A stretch of DNA of 6,464 nucleotides from Pseudomonadota bacterium. Its GTDB lineage: Bacteria > Pseudomonadota > Gammaproteobacteria > Acidithiobacillales > Acidithiobacillaceae. The stretch's first letter is position 1, and the number at the start of each line of letters is the position of its first letter. Positions 1 to 5,427 of the stretch are shown piece after piece. The notes under the pieces are model-generated. The model did not search any database. It worked only from the letters and a program-made list of their open reading frames with translations, and was not told the origin of the DNA. The position numbers and the translations under genes were made by a program. The stretch is taken from positions 1 to 6,464 of the forward strand of contig JAKCBU010000068.1 in the NCBI GenBank assembly GCA_021839095.1, in the 5' to 3' direction.

Positions 1-1
1 G

Positions 2-97
2 GTGAACATGATTTCCACCCAGCGCGCCTATGAGATCAACAGCAAGGCGGTGTCCACATCGGATTCCATGCTGCAGTATCTCACCCAGAATCTTTGA
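2..97 (+). CDS. flgG: Flagellar distal rod protein FlgG, C-terminal end (partial)
   Basis: This is the last 31 codons of a gene that enters from the left edge, ending in TGA at 95-97. The visible peptide contains [16 protein letters not shown] followed by MLQYLTQNL. This is the near-invariant C-terminal helix of FlgG-type rod/hook proteins, which packs against the N-terminal helix in the axial core. FlgG forms the distal rod that crosses the P- and L-rings encoded just downstream. The identification rests on a strong family motif and on flgH following directly, as in the usual flgBCDEFGHIJ order. FlgF has a related end, but the position before flgH favours FlgG. The reading frame is intact to the stop. 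Confidence 0.93.
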   Translation: MNMISTQRAYEINSKAVSTSDSMLQYLTQNL

Positions 98-106
98 GGC
101 GACGTG

Positions 107-862
107 ATGCGAGCATGCTGCGGTGAGTGCATGATTATGAATGGTTTCCTCGCAAAGGCGCGGCGTGGCGCAGTCCGTGCCGTCATGGCCGCCGGCTTGC
201 TGCTCGGTCTCGGCGCCTGTGCCATGATGGAGAACCACCATAGTCTCAAGCCGTTGACGCCGCTGTCCATGCCGGCGGAGCCGGAATCTCTGGCCGCGCA
301 CCCCGCCAATGGGGCTATCTGGCAGACGGGAACCAATGTTTCCCTGTTCAATGACAACCGGGCCAATCGCATCGGTGATCTCATCACGGTGCTGATTCAG
401 GAGAACTCCAGCGCCTCCAATAATACCAACACCGCCATCAACACCTCGGATTCGTTGAATGCGGCGCTGACGAATTTCTTTGGTATCACCCCCACCTTCG
501 GCAGTGTGGCGGGTAATGCCTTCAGTCCCAGCATGGGGGCGACCAGCGGCCAGAAATATGGCGGTACCGGAGCCACGACGCAAAGTAATACCTTTACGGC
601 GATGCTGGAGGTGACCGTGGTGCGGGTGCAGGGGAATGGCAATCTGGTGATTGAGGGGTCCAAAGAAGTGTTACTGAACGGCGGTCATGAATACATTCGG
701 GTGGCCGGGGTCGTGCGGCCTGCGGATGTGACGCCGCAAAATACCATTCTCTCGACGCAGATTGCGGATGCGCGTGTGGAATATAGTGGTGACGGCAGTA
801 TTTATTCGGCGGCGCGGATGCCTTGGCTGGCGCGCTTTTTCCTGTCGCTGTGGCCGTTCTAG
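107..862 (+). CDS. flgH: Flagellar L-ring lipoprotein FlgH
   Basis: FlgH forms the L-ring, the outer-membrane bushing around the distal rod. From ATG 107 the protein is 251 aa (E. coli FlgH is about 232). It has a basic N-region (KARR), a hydrophobic stretch and the lipobox LGAC, with the lipidated Cys at residue 38. The mature part shows the FlgH signatures SLFNDNRANRIGDLITV (roughly 77-93), IRVAGVVRPADV, NTILSTQIADARVEY and the aromatic C-terminus LARFFLSLWPF. The start is uncertain. ATG 107 has a GAGG at 96-99 overlapping the flgG stop, with 7-base spacing. ATG 137 has a weaker GGTGAG at 122-127 but would give a more typical 27-residue signal peptide and avoid an odd Cys-rich N-terminus (RACCGEC). 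GTG 104 is also open. Gene order flgG-flgH-flgI supports co-transcription. Identity is secure; only the start is in doubt. Confidence 0.95.
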   Translation: MRACCGECMIMNGFLAKARRGAVRAVMAAGLLLGLGACAMMENHHSLKPLTPLSMPAEPESLAAHPANGAIWQTGTNVSLFNDNRANRIGDLITVLIQENSSASNNTNTAINTSDSLNAALTNFFGITPTFGSVAGNAFSPSMGATSGQKYGGTGATTQSNTFTAMLEVTVVRVQGNGNLVIEGSKEVLLNGGHEYIRVAGVVRPADVTPQNTILSTQIADARVEYSGDGSIYSAARMPWLARFFLSLWPF

Positions 863-879
863 TGGATAAAGGTCCGATC

Positions 880-2007
880 ATGAGAACATGGCGTTGGAAA
901 CGATTTCCGCTGATACTGCTCACCGTGACGCTGGCGGTCGGATATCTGGCCGCAGCGCACGCGGAAACGGTGCGTAATCTGGTGACGGTCGGCGGCGTGC
1001 GCAGCAACCAGTTGGTGGGTTACGGGCTGGTGGTGGGGTTGAACGGAACGGGCGACCAGGCGACCCAGGTGCCTTATACCACACAGTCCCTGCTCAACAT
1101 GTTCCAGCGCCTCGGCATCAATCTGCCGGCTGCCGTGGCCACCAATCTGCAACCCAAGGATGTGGCCGCCGTGATCGTGACCGCCCACCTGCCGCCCTTT
1201 GCGCAGCCTGGGCAGACCATCAACGTCACGGTGTCGGCGGTCGGTAACGCCAGCAGCCTGGCGGGGGGAACCCTGCTGATGACGCCGTTGAAGGGTGCGG
1301 ATGGGCAGACTTATGCCGTCGCCCAGGGCAATCTGATCGTCAGCGGTTTCGGGGCCAGCAGCAACGGCGCTTCGGCACAGGTCAACGTGACGACGGCGGG
1401 TACCATCCCCAACGGGGCGAACGTGGAGCGCACGGTCACCAATGGATTCGACCGTGCCGGGCCCATGACCCTGGAACTGCATACCCCGAGCTTTACCACC
1501 GCCGCGCGGATTGCGGACGTCATCAATCGGCAACTGGGCTACGGGATCGCCGAGGCGATGAACGCCGGGGAAGTGGTGGTGCAGGCGCCGGCATCCCCGG
1601 GGGCGCGGGTGACCTTCCTTTCCGAGATCGAGAATCTGGATGTCATCCCGGAAACCCCGCTTGCCAAGGTGGTTATTGATGCACGCAGCGGAACCGTGGT
1701 GCTGGGCCAGAATGTGACTCTGGGCGCTTGTGCCGTCGCCCATGGCAGCCTTTCGGTCACCATCTCCCAGAAGTATCTGGTCAGTCAACCGAATCCGCTG
1801 GGGGCTGGACAGACGGTCGTCATTCCGCAAGCCAGTGTGAACATTAAACAGTCCAACGCCAAGCTCCTGATGTTCAAGCCAGGCGTCAGTCTGGAGGCCG
1901 TCGTGCGGGCTTTGAACGCGGTGGGCGCGACGCCCACCGACCTGATCGCCATACTGCAGGCCATGAAGGCCGCAGGCGCGTTGCATGCGCAACTGGAGGT
2001 GGTATGA
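880..2007 (+). CDS. flgI: Flagellar P-ring protein FlgI
   Basis: FlgI assembles the P-ring in the periplasm around the rod, normally with help from the chaperone FlgA (not in this window). ATG 880 is preceded by AAAGG at 868-872 with 7-base spacing and gives 375 aa (E. coli about 365). Residues 1-28 form a Sec signal peptide: basic start RTWRWKR, a hydrophobic core, and a likely AHA cleavage site before ETVRNLV. The conserved block GYGLVVGLNGTGD lies at about 47-59, NLDVIPETPLAKVVID near the middle of the C-terminal half, and GQTVVIPQASVNIKQ and VVRALNAVGATPTDLIAILQ near the end. Oddity: the only cysteine is Cys284 (LGACAVA). The second Cys found near the C-terminus in E. coli FlgI is Ala367 here, so the known intramolecular disulfide cannot form. 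The stop overlaps the flgJ start as ATGA, implying translational coupling. Confidence 0.96.
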   Translation: MRTWRWKRFPLILLTVTLAVGYLAAAHAETVRNLVTVGGVRSNQLVGYGLVVGLNGTGDQATQVPYTTQSLLNMFQRLGINLPAAVATNLQPKDVAAVIVTAHLPPFAQPGQTINVTVSAVGNASSLAGGTLLMTPLKGADGQTYAVAQGNLIVSGFGASSNGASAQVNVTTAGTIPNGANVERTVTNGFDRAGPMTLELHTPSFTTAARIADVINRQLGYGIAEAMNAGEVVVQAPASPGARVTFLSEIENLDVIPETPLAKVVIDARSGTVVLGQNVTLGACAVAHGSLSVTISQKYLVSQPNPLGAGQTVVIPQASVNIKQSNAKLLMFKPGVSLEAVVRALNAVGATPTDLIAILQAMKAAGALHAQLEVV

Positions 2008-2975
2008 GCGGCCCCGTGAGCTTCAGCGCCGGTACCCGGGCGGTGGATGTCAATCCTAAGGCGGCGACCGCGGCCGCCAGCGACGCCCTGAATTTCTCGG
2101 GTCTGGCGCGCCTGCGCAGTGATGCGCGGGCGCACGACCCTCAGTCTATCCTGGCGGTCGCCAAACAGTTTGAGGCGGTGCTGATGCAGCAAATGCTCTC
2201 GGCGATGTCCGCCACTTCATTCGGCTCCGATCTCACCGGGAAAAATGCCGGACCATTGTTTAAATCGTTGTTCAACCAGCAGATCGCGCAAACCGTCAGC
2301 CAGGGTCGGGGGATGGGTATCGCGCAGACGCTCGCCCAGGAAATCGCCAGCCGTTACCACTTGCACTGGGGTGAGGGGGAAAAGACGATGCCGGCAGGCG
2401 CTGGAGGCGGAATGCCCGTTCCGGTGCGCAACGCAGCAGTCCAGCCACCCCTCACCGCCTCTATGCAATCCTGGGCCAAGCCGTCGCAGACGCTGGTGCA
2501 GCAGGCTACCGCCTTTGTCGCCGCCATTCTGCCCGCCGTACAGTCCGCCGCGCGGAAACTGGGTGTCGCGCCCAAGGCCATCATCGCTCAGGCCGCTCTG
2601 GAAACCGGCTGGGGCAGTCATGTGGCGGGAAACAATCTCTTCGGTATAAAGGAAACGGATGGCTGGCCGGGGCCGTGGGTGCGCAGTGTGACGCACGAAT
2701 TCGCGGATGGCGTGAATCAGGTGGAAACGGCCGCTTTCCGCGCCTATGGCAGTGTGACGGCCAGCGTGCAGAATTACGTCCATGTGTTGCTCGATAGTCC
2801 ACGTTATCAGTCAGCGCTGGGGCAGGGAAGTAATGTCGCGGCTTTCGCGGCGGCGCTGCAGCGGGGCGGATATGCCAGCGATCCACAATATGCCAGCAAG
2901 CTGGTGGCCGTGGCGGGCAGTCCATTGATGGATCAGGTGATGGCCGGGTTTTCCCGAGACGCTGCCGGGGGCTAA
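2004..2975 (+). CDS. flgJ: Flagellar rod-cap and peptidoglycan hydrolase FlgJ (two-domain form)
   Basis: FlgJ scaffolds rod assembly in the periplasm and cuts the peptidoglycan so the rod can pass. The 323-aa product (E. coli 313) has both family domains. The rod-binding domain lies at about 45-115, with AKQFEAVLMQQMLSAM and LFKSLFNQQIAQTVSQGRGMG. A Gly/Pro-rich linker spans about 128-160. A glucosaminidase-type domain covers about 168-312 with AQAALETGWG, where Glu200 aligns with the catalytic Glu of Salmonella FlgJ. It is followed by NLFGIK, FRAYGS and the closing GGYASDPQYASKL. No signal peptide is visible, as expected because FlgJ leaves through the flagellar type III apparatus. There are no cysteines. 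GGAGG at 1995-1999, inside the end of flgI, serves as ribosome site, and the start overlaps the flgI stop by 4 bases. The two-domain form is typical of beta- and gammaproteobacteria. The TAA stop lies in the loop of a predicted terminator. Confidence 0.96.
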   Translation: MSGPVSFSAGTRAVDVNPKAATAAASDALNFSGLARLRSDARAHDPQSILAVAKQFEAVLMQQMLSAMSATSFGSDLTGKNAGPLFKSLFNQQIAQTVSQGRGMGIAQTLAQEIASRYHLHWGEGEKTMPAGAGGGMPVPVRNAAVQPPLTASMQSWAKPSQTLVQQATAFVAAILPAVQSAARKLGVAPKAIIAQAALETGWGSHVAGNNLFGIKETDGWPGPWVRSVTHEFADGVNQVETAAFRAYGSVTASVQNYVHVLLDSPRYQSALGQGSNVAAFAAALQRGGYASDPQYASKLVAVAGSPLMDQVMAGFSRDAAGG

Positions 2976-2990
2976 ACTCCGGCGGTTTTT
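2962..2990 (+). terminator. Predicted rho-independent terminator overlapping the flgJ stop
   Basis: A 9-bp stem (CTGCCGGGG at 2962-2970 with CTCCGGCGG at 2977-2985, including two G-T wobbles) closes a six-base loop GCTAAA and is followed at once by TTTTT (2986-2990). The flgJ TAA is in the loop, so the 5' arm lies in the last codons of flgJ. Position between flgJ and the flgK unit fits the end of a flgB-to-flgJ transcript. The structure is read directly from sequence; its function is inferred. A ribosome terminating at the TAA would cover the 5' arm, so efficiency may depend on translation. Confidence 0.65.
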
Positions 2991-3003
2991 GTGTCGTTAT
3001 AAC
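2973..3003 (+). promoter_or_regulatory. Candidate promoter for the flgN-like/flgK/flgL unit (weak)
   Basis: TAAA at 2973-2976 lies 16 bases before GTCGTTAT (2993-3000), which matches 5 of 8 positions of the FliA (sigma-28) -10 consensus GCCGATAA; the usual spacing is about 15. The same spot also holds TATAAC (2998-3003), close to a sigma-70 -10 box, but no TTGACA-like -35 lies 17 bases upstream. Flagellar junction genes are often sigma-28 dependent in gammaproteobacteria. The match is partial and the candidate overlaps the terminator, so this is a lead rather than a call. Confidence 0.25.
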
Positions 3004-3013
3004 GGAAAAGTGT

Positions 3014-3406
3014 ATGTTTCCTGAACGCGTGGGAGAGGGCGGCATGGGCGAGGTGACCCCGGAACGGGATGAACTGGAGATGGTGCGGACGTTGACCTCC
3101 TTGTTGCAGCAGCAGAAGACGTGGCTGGCGCATGCCGACTGGGAACAAGACCTGCCCGATGCGGAGCGGAGAAATTCCCTGGTTTGGCGTCTGTCGAGAC
3201 TGCGTGCGGAAGTGACCGGGAACGCGGCATCCGCTCCGGATCTGCGTCAGGCGGTGTGCGGTTTGCAGGAAGCCTATAGCGAACTGGATCACGCCTTGCG
3301 CCTTGCCAGTGTGGCATTGCAGGAGGCACTGGCGCTTCTGCGGGGGCAGAAAACCGCCGTATATGGTGATCGCGCCAATCCGGGCCGTTCCTTGGGGAGT
3401 GCGTAA
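3014..3406 (+). CDS. Putative FlgN-like export chaperone for FlgK/FlgL
   Basis: The gene codes for a small soluble protein of 130 aa from ATG 3014, or 120 aa from ATG 3044, which has the better ribosome site. It has no signal peptide or membrane segment. It is rich in Leu, Glu, Arg and Gln, with heptad-like stretches (LTSLLQQQKTWL, LVWRLSRLRAEV, LQEAYSELDHALRLASVALQ) that predict an almost all-helical fold. FlgN is a cytoplasmic, all-helical chaperone of about 140 aa that binds the C-termini of FlgK and FlgL before type III export. Size, predicted fold and position one base upstream of flgK fit that role. FlgN sequences diverge strongly and I see no diagnostic motif, so the assignment rests mainly on context. 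About 26% of residues are charged, as in a normal cytosolic protein and in sharp contrast to its presumed clients. It could instead be an unrelated small flagellar protein. Confidence 0.65.
   Translation: MFPERVGEGGMGEVTPERDELEMVRTLTSLLQQQKTWLAHADWEQDLPDAERRNSLVWRLSRLRAEVTGNAASAPDLRQAVCGLQEAYSELDHALRLASVALQEALALLRGQKTAVYGDRANPGRSLGSA
3032..3039 (+). promoter_or_regulatory. Ribosome binding site favouring the inner start ATG 3044
   Basis: GGAGAGGG lies 4 bases before ATG 3044 (8 bases if counted from its GGAG). The upstream ATG 3014 has only GGAAAAG (3004-3010) in front of it. If transcription starts shortly after about 3003, ATG 3014 would have almost no leader, which also favours 3044 as the true start of the FlgN-like gene. 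Confidence 0.5.
3394..3399 (+). promoter_or_regulatory. Ribosome binding site of flgK
   Basis: GGGGAG lies 8 bases before ATG 3408, inside the last codons of the FlgN-like gene. The flgK frame is open further upstream, to a TTG at 3303. This site, together with the canonical FlgK N-terminus that begins at 3408, fixes the start there. Confidence 0.7.
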
Positions 3407-3407
3407 G

Positions 3408-5417
3408 ATGTCGGGAATCAGCGGAATCGTCAATACAGCGCTTACGGGATTGCAAGCCGCGCAAAATGCCTTACAGGTGACCGGCAATAACATCGCCAAC
3501 GTCAACACGCCCGGTTATAGTCAGGAAAACGTAGTGCAGTCTACCACCACCCCCACTTTTGTGGGGGGGCAGTACTATGGCAACGGCACCCAGATCACGA
3601 CGGTGCAGCGAAGCTACAGCAGTTTTTTGCAAGGGCAGGTATGGTCGGCGACCGCCAGCGCGAGTGGCCAAGCCACGCTTTCCAGTTCACTGCAACAGAT
3701 CCTCGGGATACTCCATAACGGCGGCATCAGTTCGCAGGTCAGCCAGTTTTTTTCTGGTGTGGCACAGGTGGCGGCCAGTCCCAGCGATATTCCCGCGCGT
3801 CAGGGTATGCTCAGCAACGCCCAGAATCTCAGCCAGACCTTCCAGTCCCTCGGTCAGCAATTGCGCAGCATCGGCGCCGGGGTCAATCAGCAAATCGGCC
3901 AGGCGGTCACCCAGATCAATGATCTCAGCCAGCAGATCGCCCAGTTGAATGCGCAGATCTCCACGTTGCAGGGCGCGGGTAACGGTACCGCCAACGACCT
4001 TCTCGATCAGCGCGATCAGCTCCTCACCCAGTTGAATGGTCAGGTGGGCGTGCAAGTGCTGCATCAGCGCAACAGTCAGATCAACGTTTACCTCAGCAAC
4101 GGGCAGGTGCTGGTGGCGGGCAGCAAATCCTTCAACCTCAAGGCTCAGCCCGGTGCCTACAATCAGCAGACCATGGAGGTCGCCTACGCCAACAATGGCG
4201 CTATGATCAGTCATCACCTCAGCGGCGGCACCCTCGGTGGCCTGCTGCAGTTCCGCAGCCAGTCCCTCAACCCTGCCGAGAACGGCTTGGGACAGCTGGC
4301 CGACGGTCTGTCGGCGGCCCTCAACGCGCAGCAGGCGCAGGGGCTGAATCTCAACGGCGGCAGCGGCACGGCGCTCTTTGCCACGGGCGCTGTGCAGATC
4401 TTTGCCAATCAGGCGAATGCGGGTAGTGCGACCATCAGCGGCAGCATCACCAATGCCGCCGCGCTGACCGCCTCCGATTATATTCTGAAGGATGCGGGCG
4501 GCGGTAACTGGACGCTGGCGGATCGCGGCAGCGGACAGGTAGTGGCCACCACCAGCGGCAGCGTCAGCAGCGGCGTGACCACCTTGAACTTCGGGAGCTC
4601 AGGCTTCAGCGTCAGTGTCTCCGGCGCGGTCTCCGGCGATAGCTTTCTCATCGAACCCACCCGCCTGGGCGCCAGCGGTATGCAGACCGTGATGACCGAT
4701 CCTTCGGGCATCGCCGCCGCCAGTCCCTATGTCAGTAGTCCAGGGCAAATGGTCAGCGGCAGCCTGACCAATACCAACCTTGGCAATATGACCCTGTCGG
4801 CGGGTCAGTATGTGAGTGGCGTGGGCTCCGGTGCGGTGCTGGTCTCCGGACTGGCCAGTTTCCCGACGCCATTGCAGGTCACCTTCACGCAGGGTGGGTC
4901 GGGCCATGCCGCCGTCAGTTTTCAGATCAGCTCGGGGAGTGGGGGCACCGGAATCATCGCCAGCGGTAGCGTTATCCTGAGCGGACCGGGCACCAGCATC
5001 GCCATTCAGAATCCCAATCCGCCCGGCGGTTACTGGCAGGTGAATCTCAGCGGCAGTCTGGCGGCATCGGGTGACGCCTTTACCCTCAGTCCCGGTGGCG
5101 TGGGTAGTAACGGCAATGCGCAGGCCATGGCCGCGCTGGCCACCGGCAAGACCATGAATAACGGTACTACGACCTTCAATGGCAGCGCGGCGCAATGGAT
5201 CACGCAAATGGCCTCCCAGGCCGGACAGGCGCAGACCAGCGCCCGGGCGCAAGCGGCGGTCCTGCAGCAGGCCCAGGCTTCCCAGCAGTCGGTGTCCGGG
5301 GTTAACCTCAACCAGGAGGCCGCCAACCTGATCCTCTATCAGCAGAGCTATCAGGCCGCCGCCAAAGCCATTGCGGTGGGAAACACGCTGTTCGCGTCCC
5401 TCATTCAGGCCCTCTAA
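3408..5417 (+). CDS. flgK: Flagellar hook-associated protein 1 FlgK
   Basis: FlgK is the first hook-filament junction protein, exported through the flagellar channel. The product is 669 aa, against about 547 in E. coli. The N-terminal core helix has the classic SGLxxAQxALxVTGNNIANVNTPGYS pattern (visible as TGNNIANVNTPGYSQENV at about 25-42). Helical D1 segments with DLSQQIAQLNAQI and NDLLDQRDQLLTQLN span about 85-210. The C-terminal core is VSGVNLNQEAANLILYQQSYQAAAKAIAVGNTLF (628-661, signature of hook/rod axial proteins). Between about 335 and 575 lies a Gly/Ser/Thr-rich, beta-type region with at least two modules ending in GD.F-(I/L)-x-P (SGDSFLIEP near 409-417; SGDAFTLSP near 554-562). 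It has no cysteine and only about 31 charged residues (5 Lys) in 669. The start is one base after the stop of the upstream gene, so the two are probably translationally coupled. Confidence 0.96.
   Translation: MSGISGIVNTALTGLQAAQNALQVTGNNIANVNTPGYSQENVVQSTTTPTFVGGQYYGNGTQITTVQRSYSSFLQGQVWSATASASGQATLSSSLQQILGILHNGGISSQVSQFFSGVAQVAASPSDIPARQGMLSNAQNLSQTFQSLGQQLRSIGAGVNQQIGQAVTQINDLSQQIAQLNAQISTLQGAGNGTANDLLDQRDQLLTQLNGQVGVQVLHQRNSQINVYLSNGQVLVAGSKSFNLKAQPGAYNQQTMEVAYANNGAMISHHLSGGTLGGLLQFRSQSLNPAENGLGQLADGLSAALNAQQAQGLNLNGGSGTALFATGAVQIFANQANAGSATISGSITNAAALTASDYILKDAGGGNWTLADRGSGQVVATTSGSVSSGVTTLNFGSSGFSVSVSGAVSGDSFLIEPTRLGASGMQTVMTDPSGIAAASPYVSSPGQMVSGSLTNTNLGNMTLSAGQYVSGVGSGAVLVSGLASFPTPLQVTFTQGGSGHAAVSFQISSGSGGTGIIASGSVILSGPGTSIAIQNPNPPGGYWQVNLSGSLAASGDAFTLSPGGVGSNGNAQAMAALATGKTMNNGTTTFNGSAAQWITQMASQAGQAQTSARAQAAVLQQAQASQQSVSGVNLNQEAANLILYQQSYQAAAKAIAVGNTLFASLIQAL
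3550..3569 (+). repeat. Hairpin and G7 tract in the 5' part of flgK
   Basis: CCCCCAC (3550-3556) and GTGGGGG (3561-3567) form a perfect 7-bp inverted repeat around TTTT. The 3' arm belongs to a run of seven G (3563-3569). It lies in coding sequence (Thr-Phe-Val-Gly-Gly) and the frame is intact here. No T-tract follows, so it is not a simple terminator. Confidence 0.6.
4869..5090 (+). other. Beta-rich insert in FlgK related to one in FlgL
   Basis: FlgK residues about 488-561 carry, in order, LQVTF, SFQISSGSG, ASGSV, PGTSIAI, PPGG and GDAFTL. FlgL residues about 238-318 carry a similar series in the same order: YQVTI, YSVSSGTG, VSGSY, PGQSIAI, APGG and ASFTL. I read this as a domain of the variable outer part of the junction proteins, occurring in both partners. 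The alignment is by eye, so boundaries are approximate. Confidence 0.5.
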
Positions 5418-5423
5418 GGAGAT
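5416..5423 (+). promoter_or_regulatory. Strong ribosome binding site of flgL
   Basis: AAGGAGAT begins inside the flgK TAA stop and places GGAG (5418-5421) 6 bases before ATG 5428. This is the best Shine-Dalgarno match in the window and fixes the flgL start. It fits separate, efficient initiation of flgL on the flgK transcript. Confidence 0.8.
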
Positions 5424-5427
5424 CAAC

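Noticed and set aside
823..879. Upstream TTG extension of flgI
   Set aside because: It would overlap the flgH end and put 19 extra residues before a complete signal peptide. ATG 880 has a good ribosome site and a normal Sec signal.
1136..1151. GG-N10-GC pattern resembling a sigma-54 promoter
   Set aside because: It lies deep inside flgI, far from any downstream start, and such patterns are frequent by chance in GC-rich coding sequence.
859..1992. A 377-codon open frame on the minus strand opposite flgI
   Set aside because: It mirrors flgI almost end to end. Its peptide is rich in His, Arg and Gly with no recognisable domain, as expected for an antisense shadow of a GC-rich gene, while the + strand frame has strong FlgI motifs.
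2245..2649. A 134-codon + strand frame inside flgJ
   Set aside because: It overlaps the conserved FlgJ domains out of frame, and its Arg/Pro/Ser-rich product is typical of a shifted frame in GC-rich DNA.
3303..3407. Upstream TTG extension of flgK
   Set aside because: It overlaps the FlgN-like gene, and the canonical FlgK N-terminus begins at ATG 3408 with its own GGGGAG ribosome site.
3559..3948. A 129-codon + strand frame inside flgK
   Set aside because: It is an out-of-frame, Arg/Ser-rich product overlapping the conserved N-terminal part of FlgK, with no independent evidence of coding.
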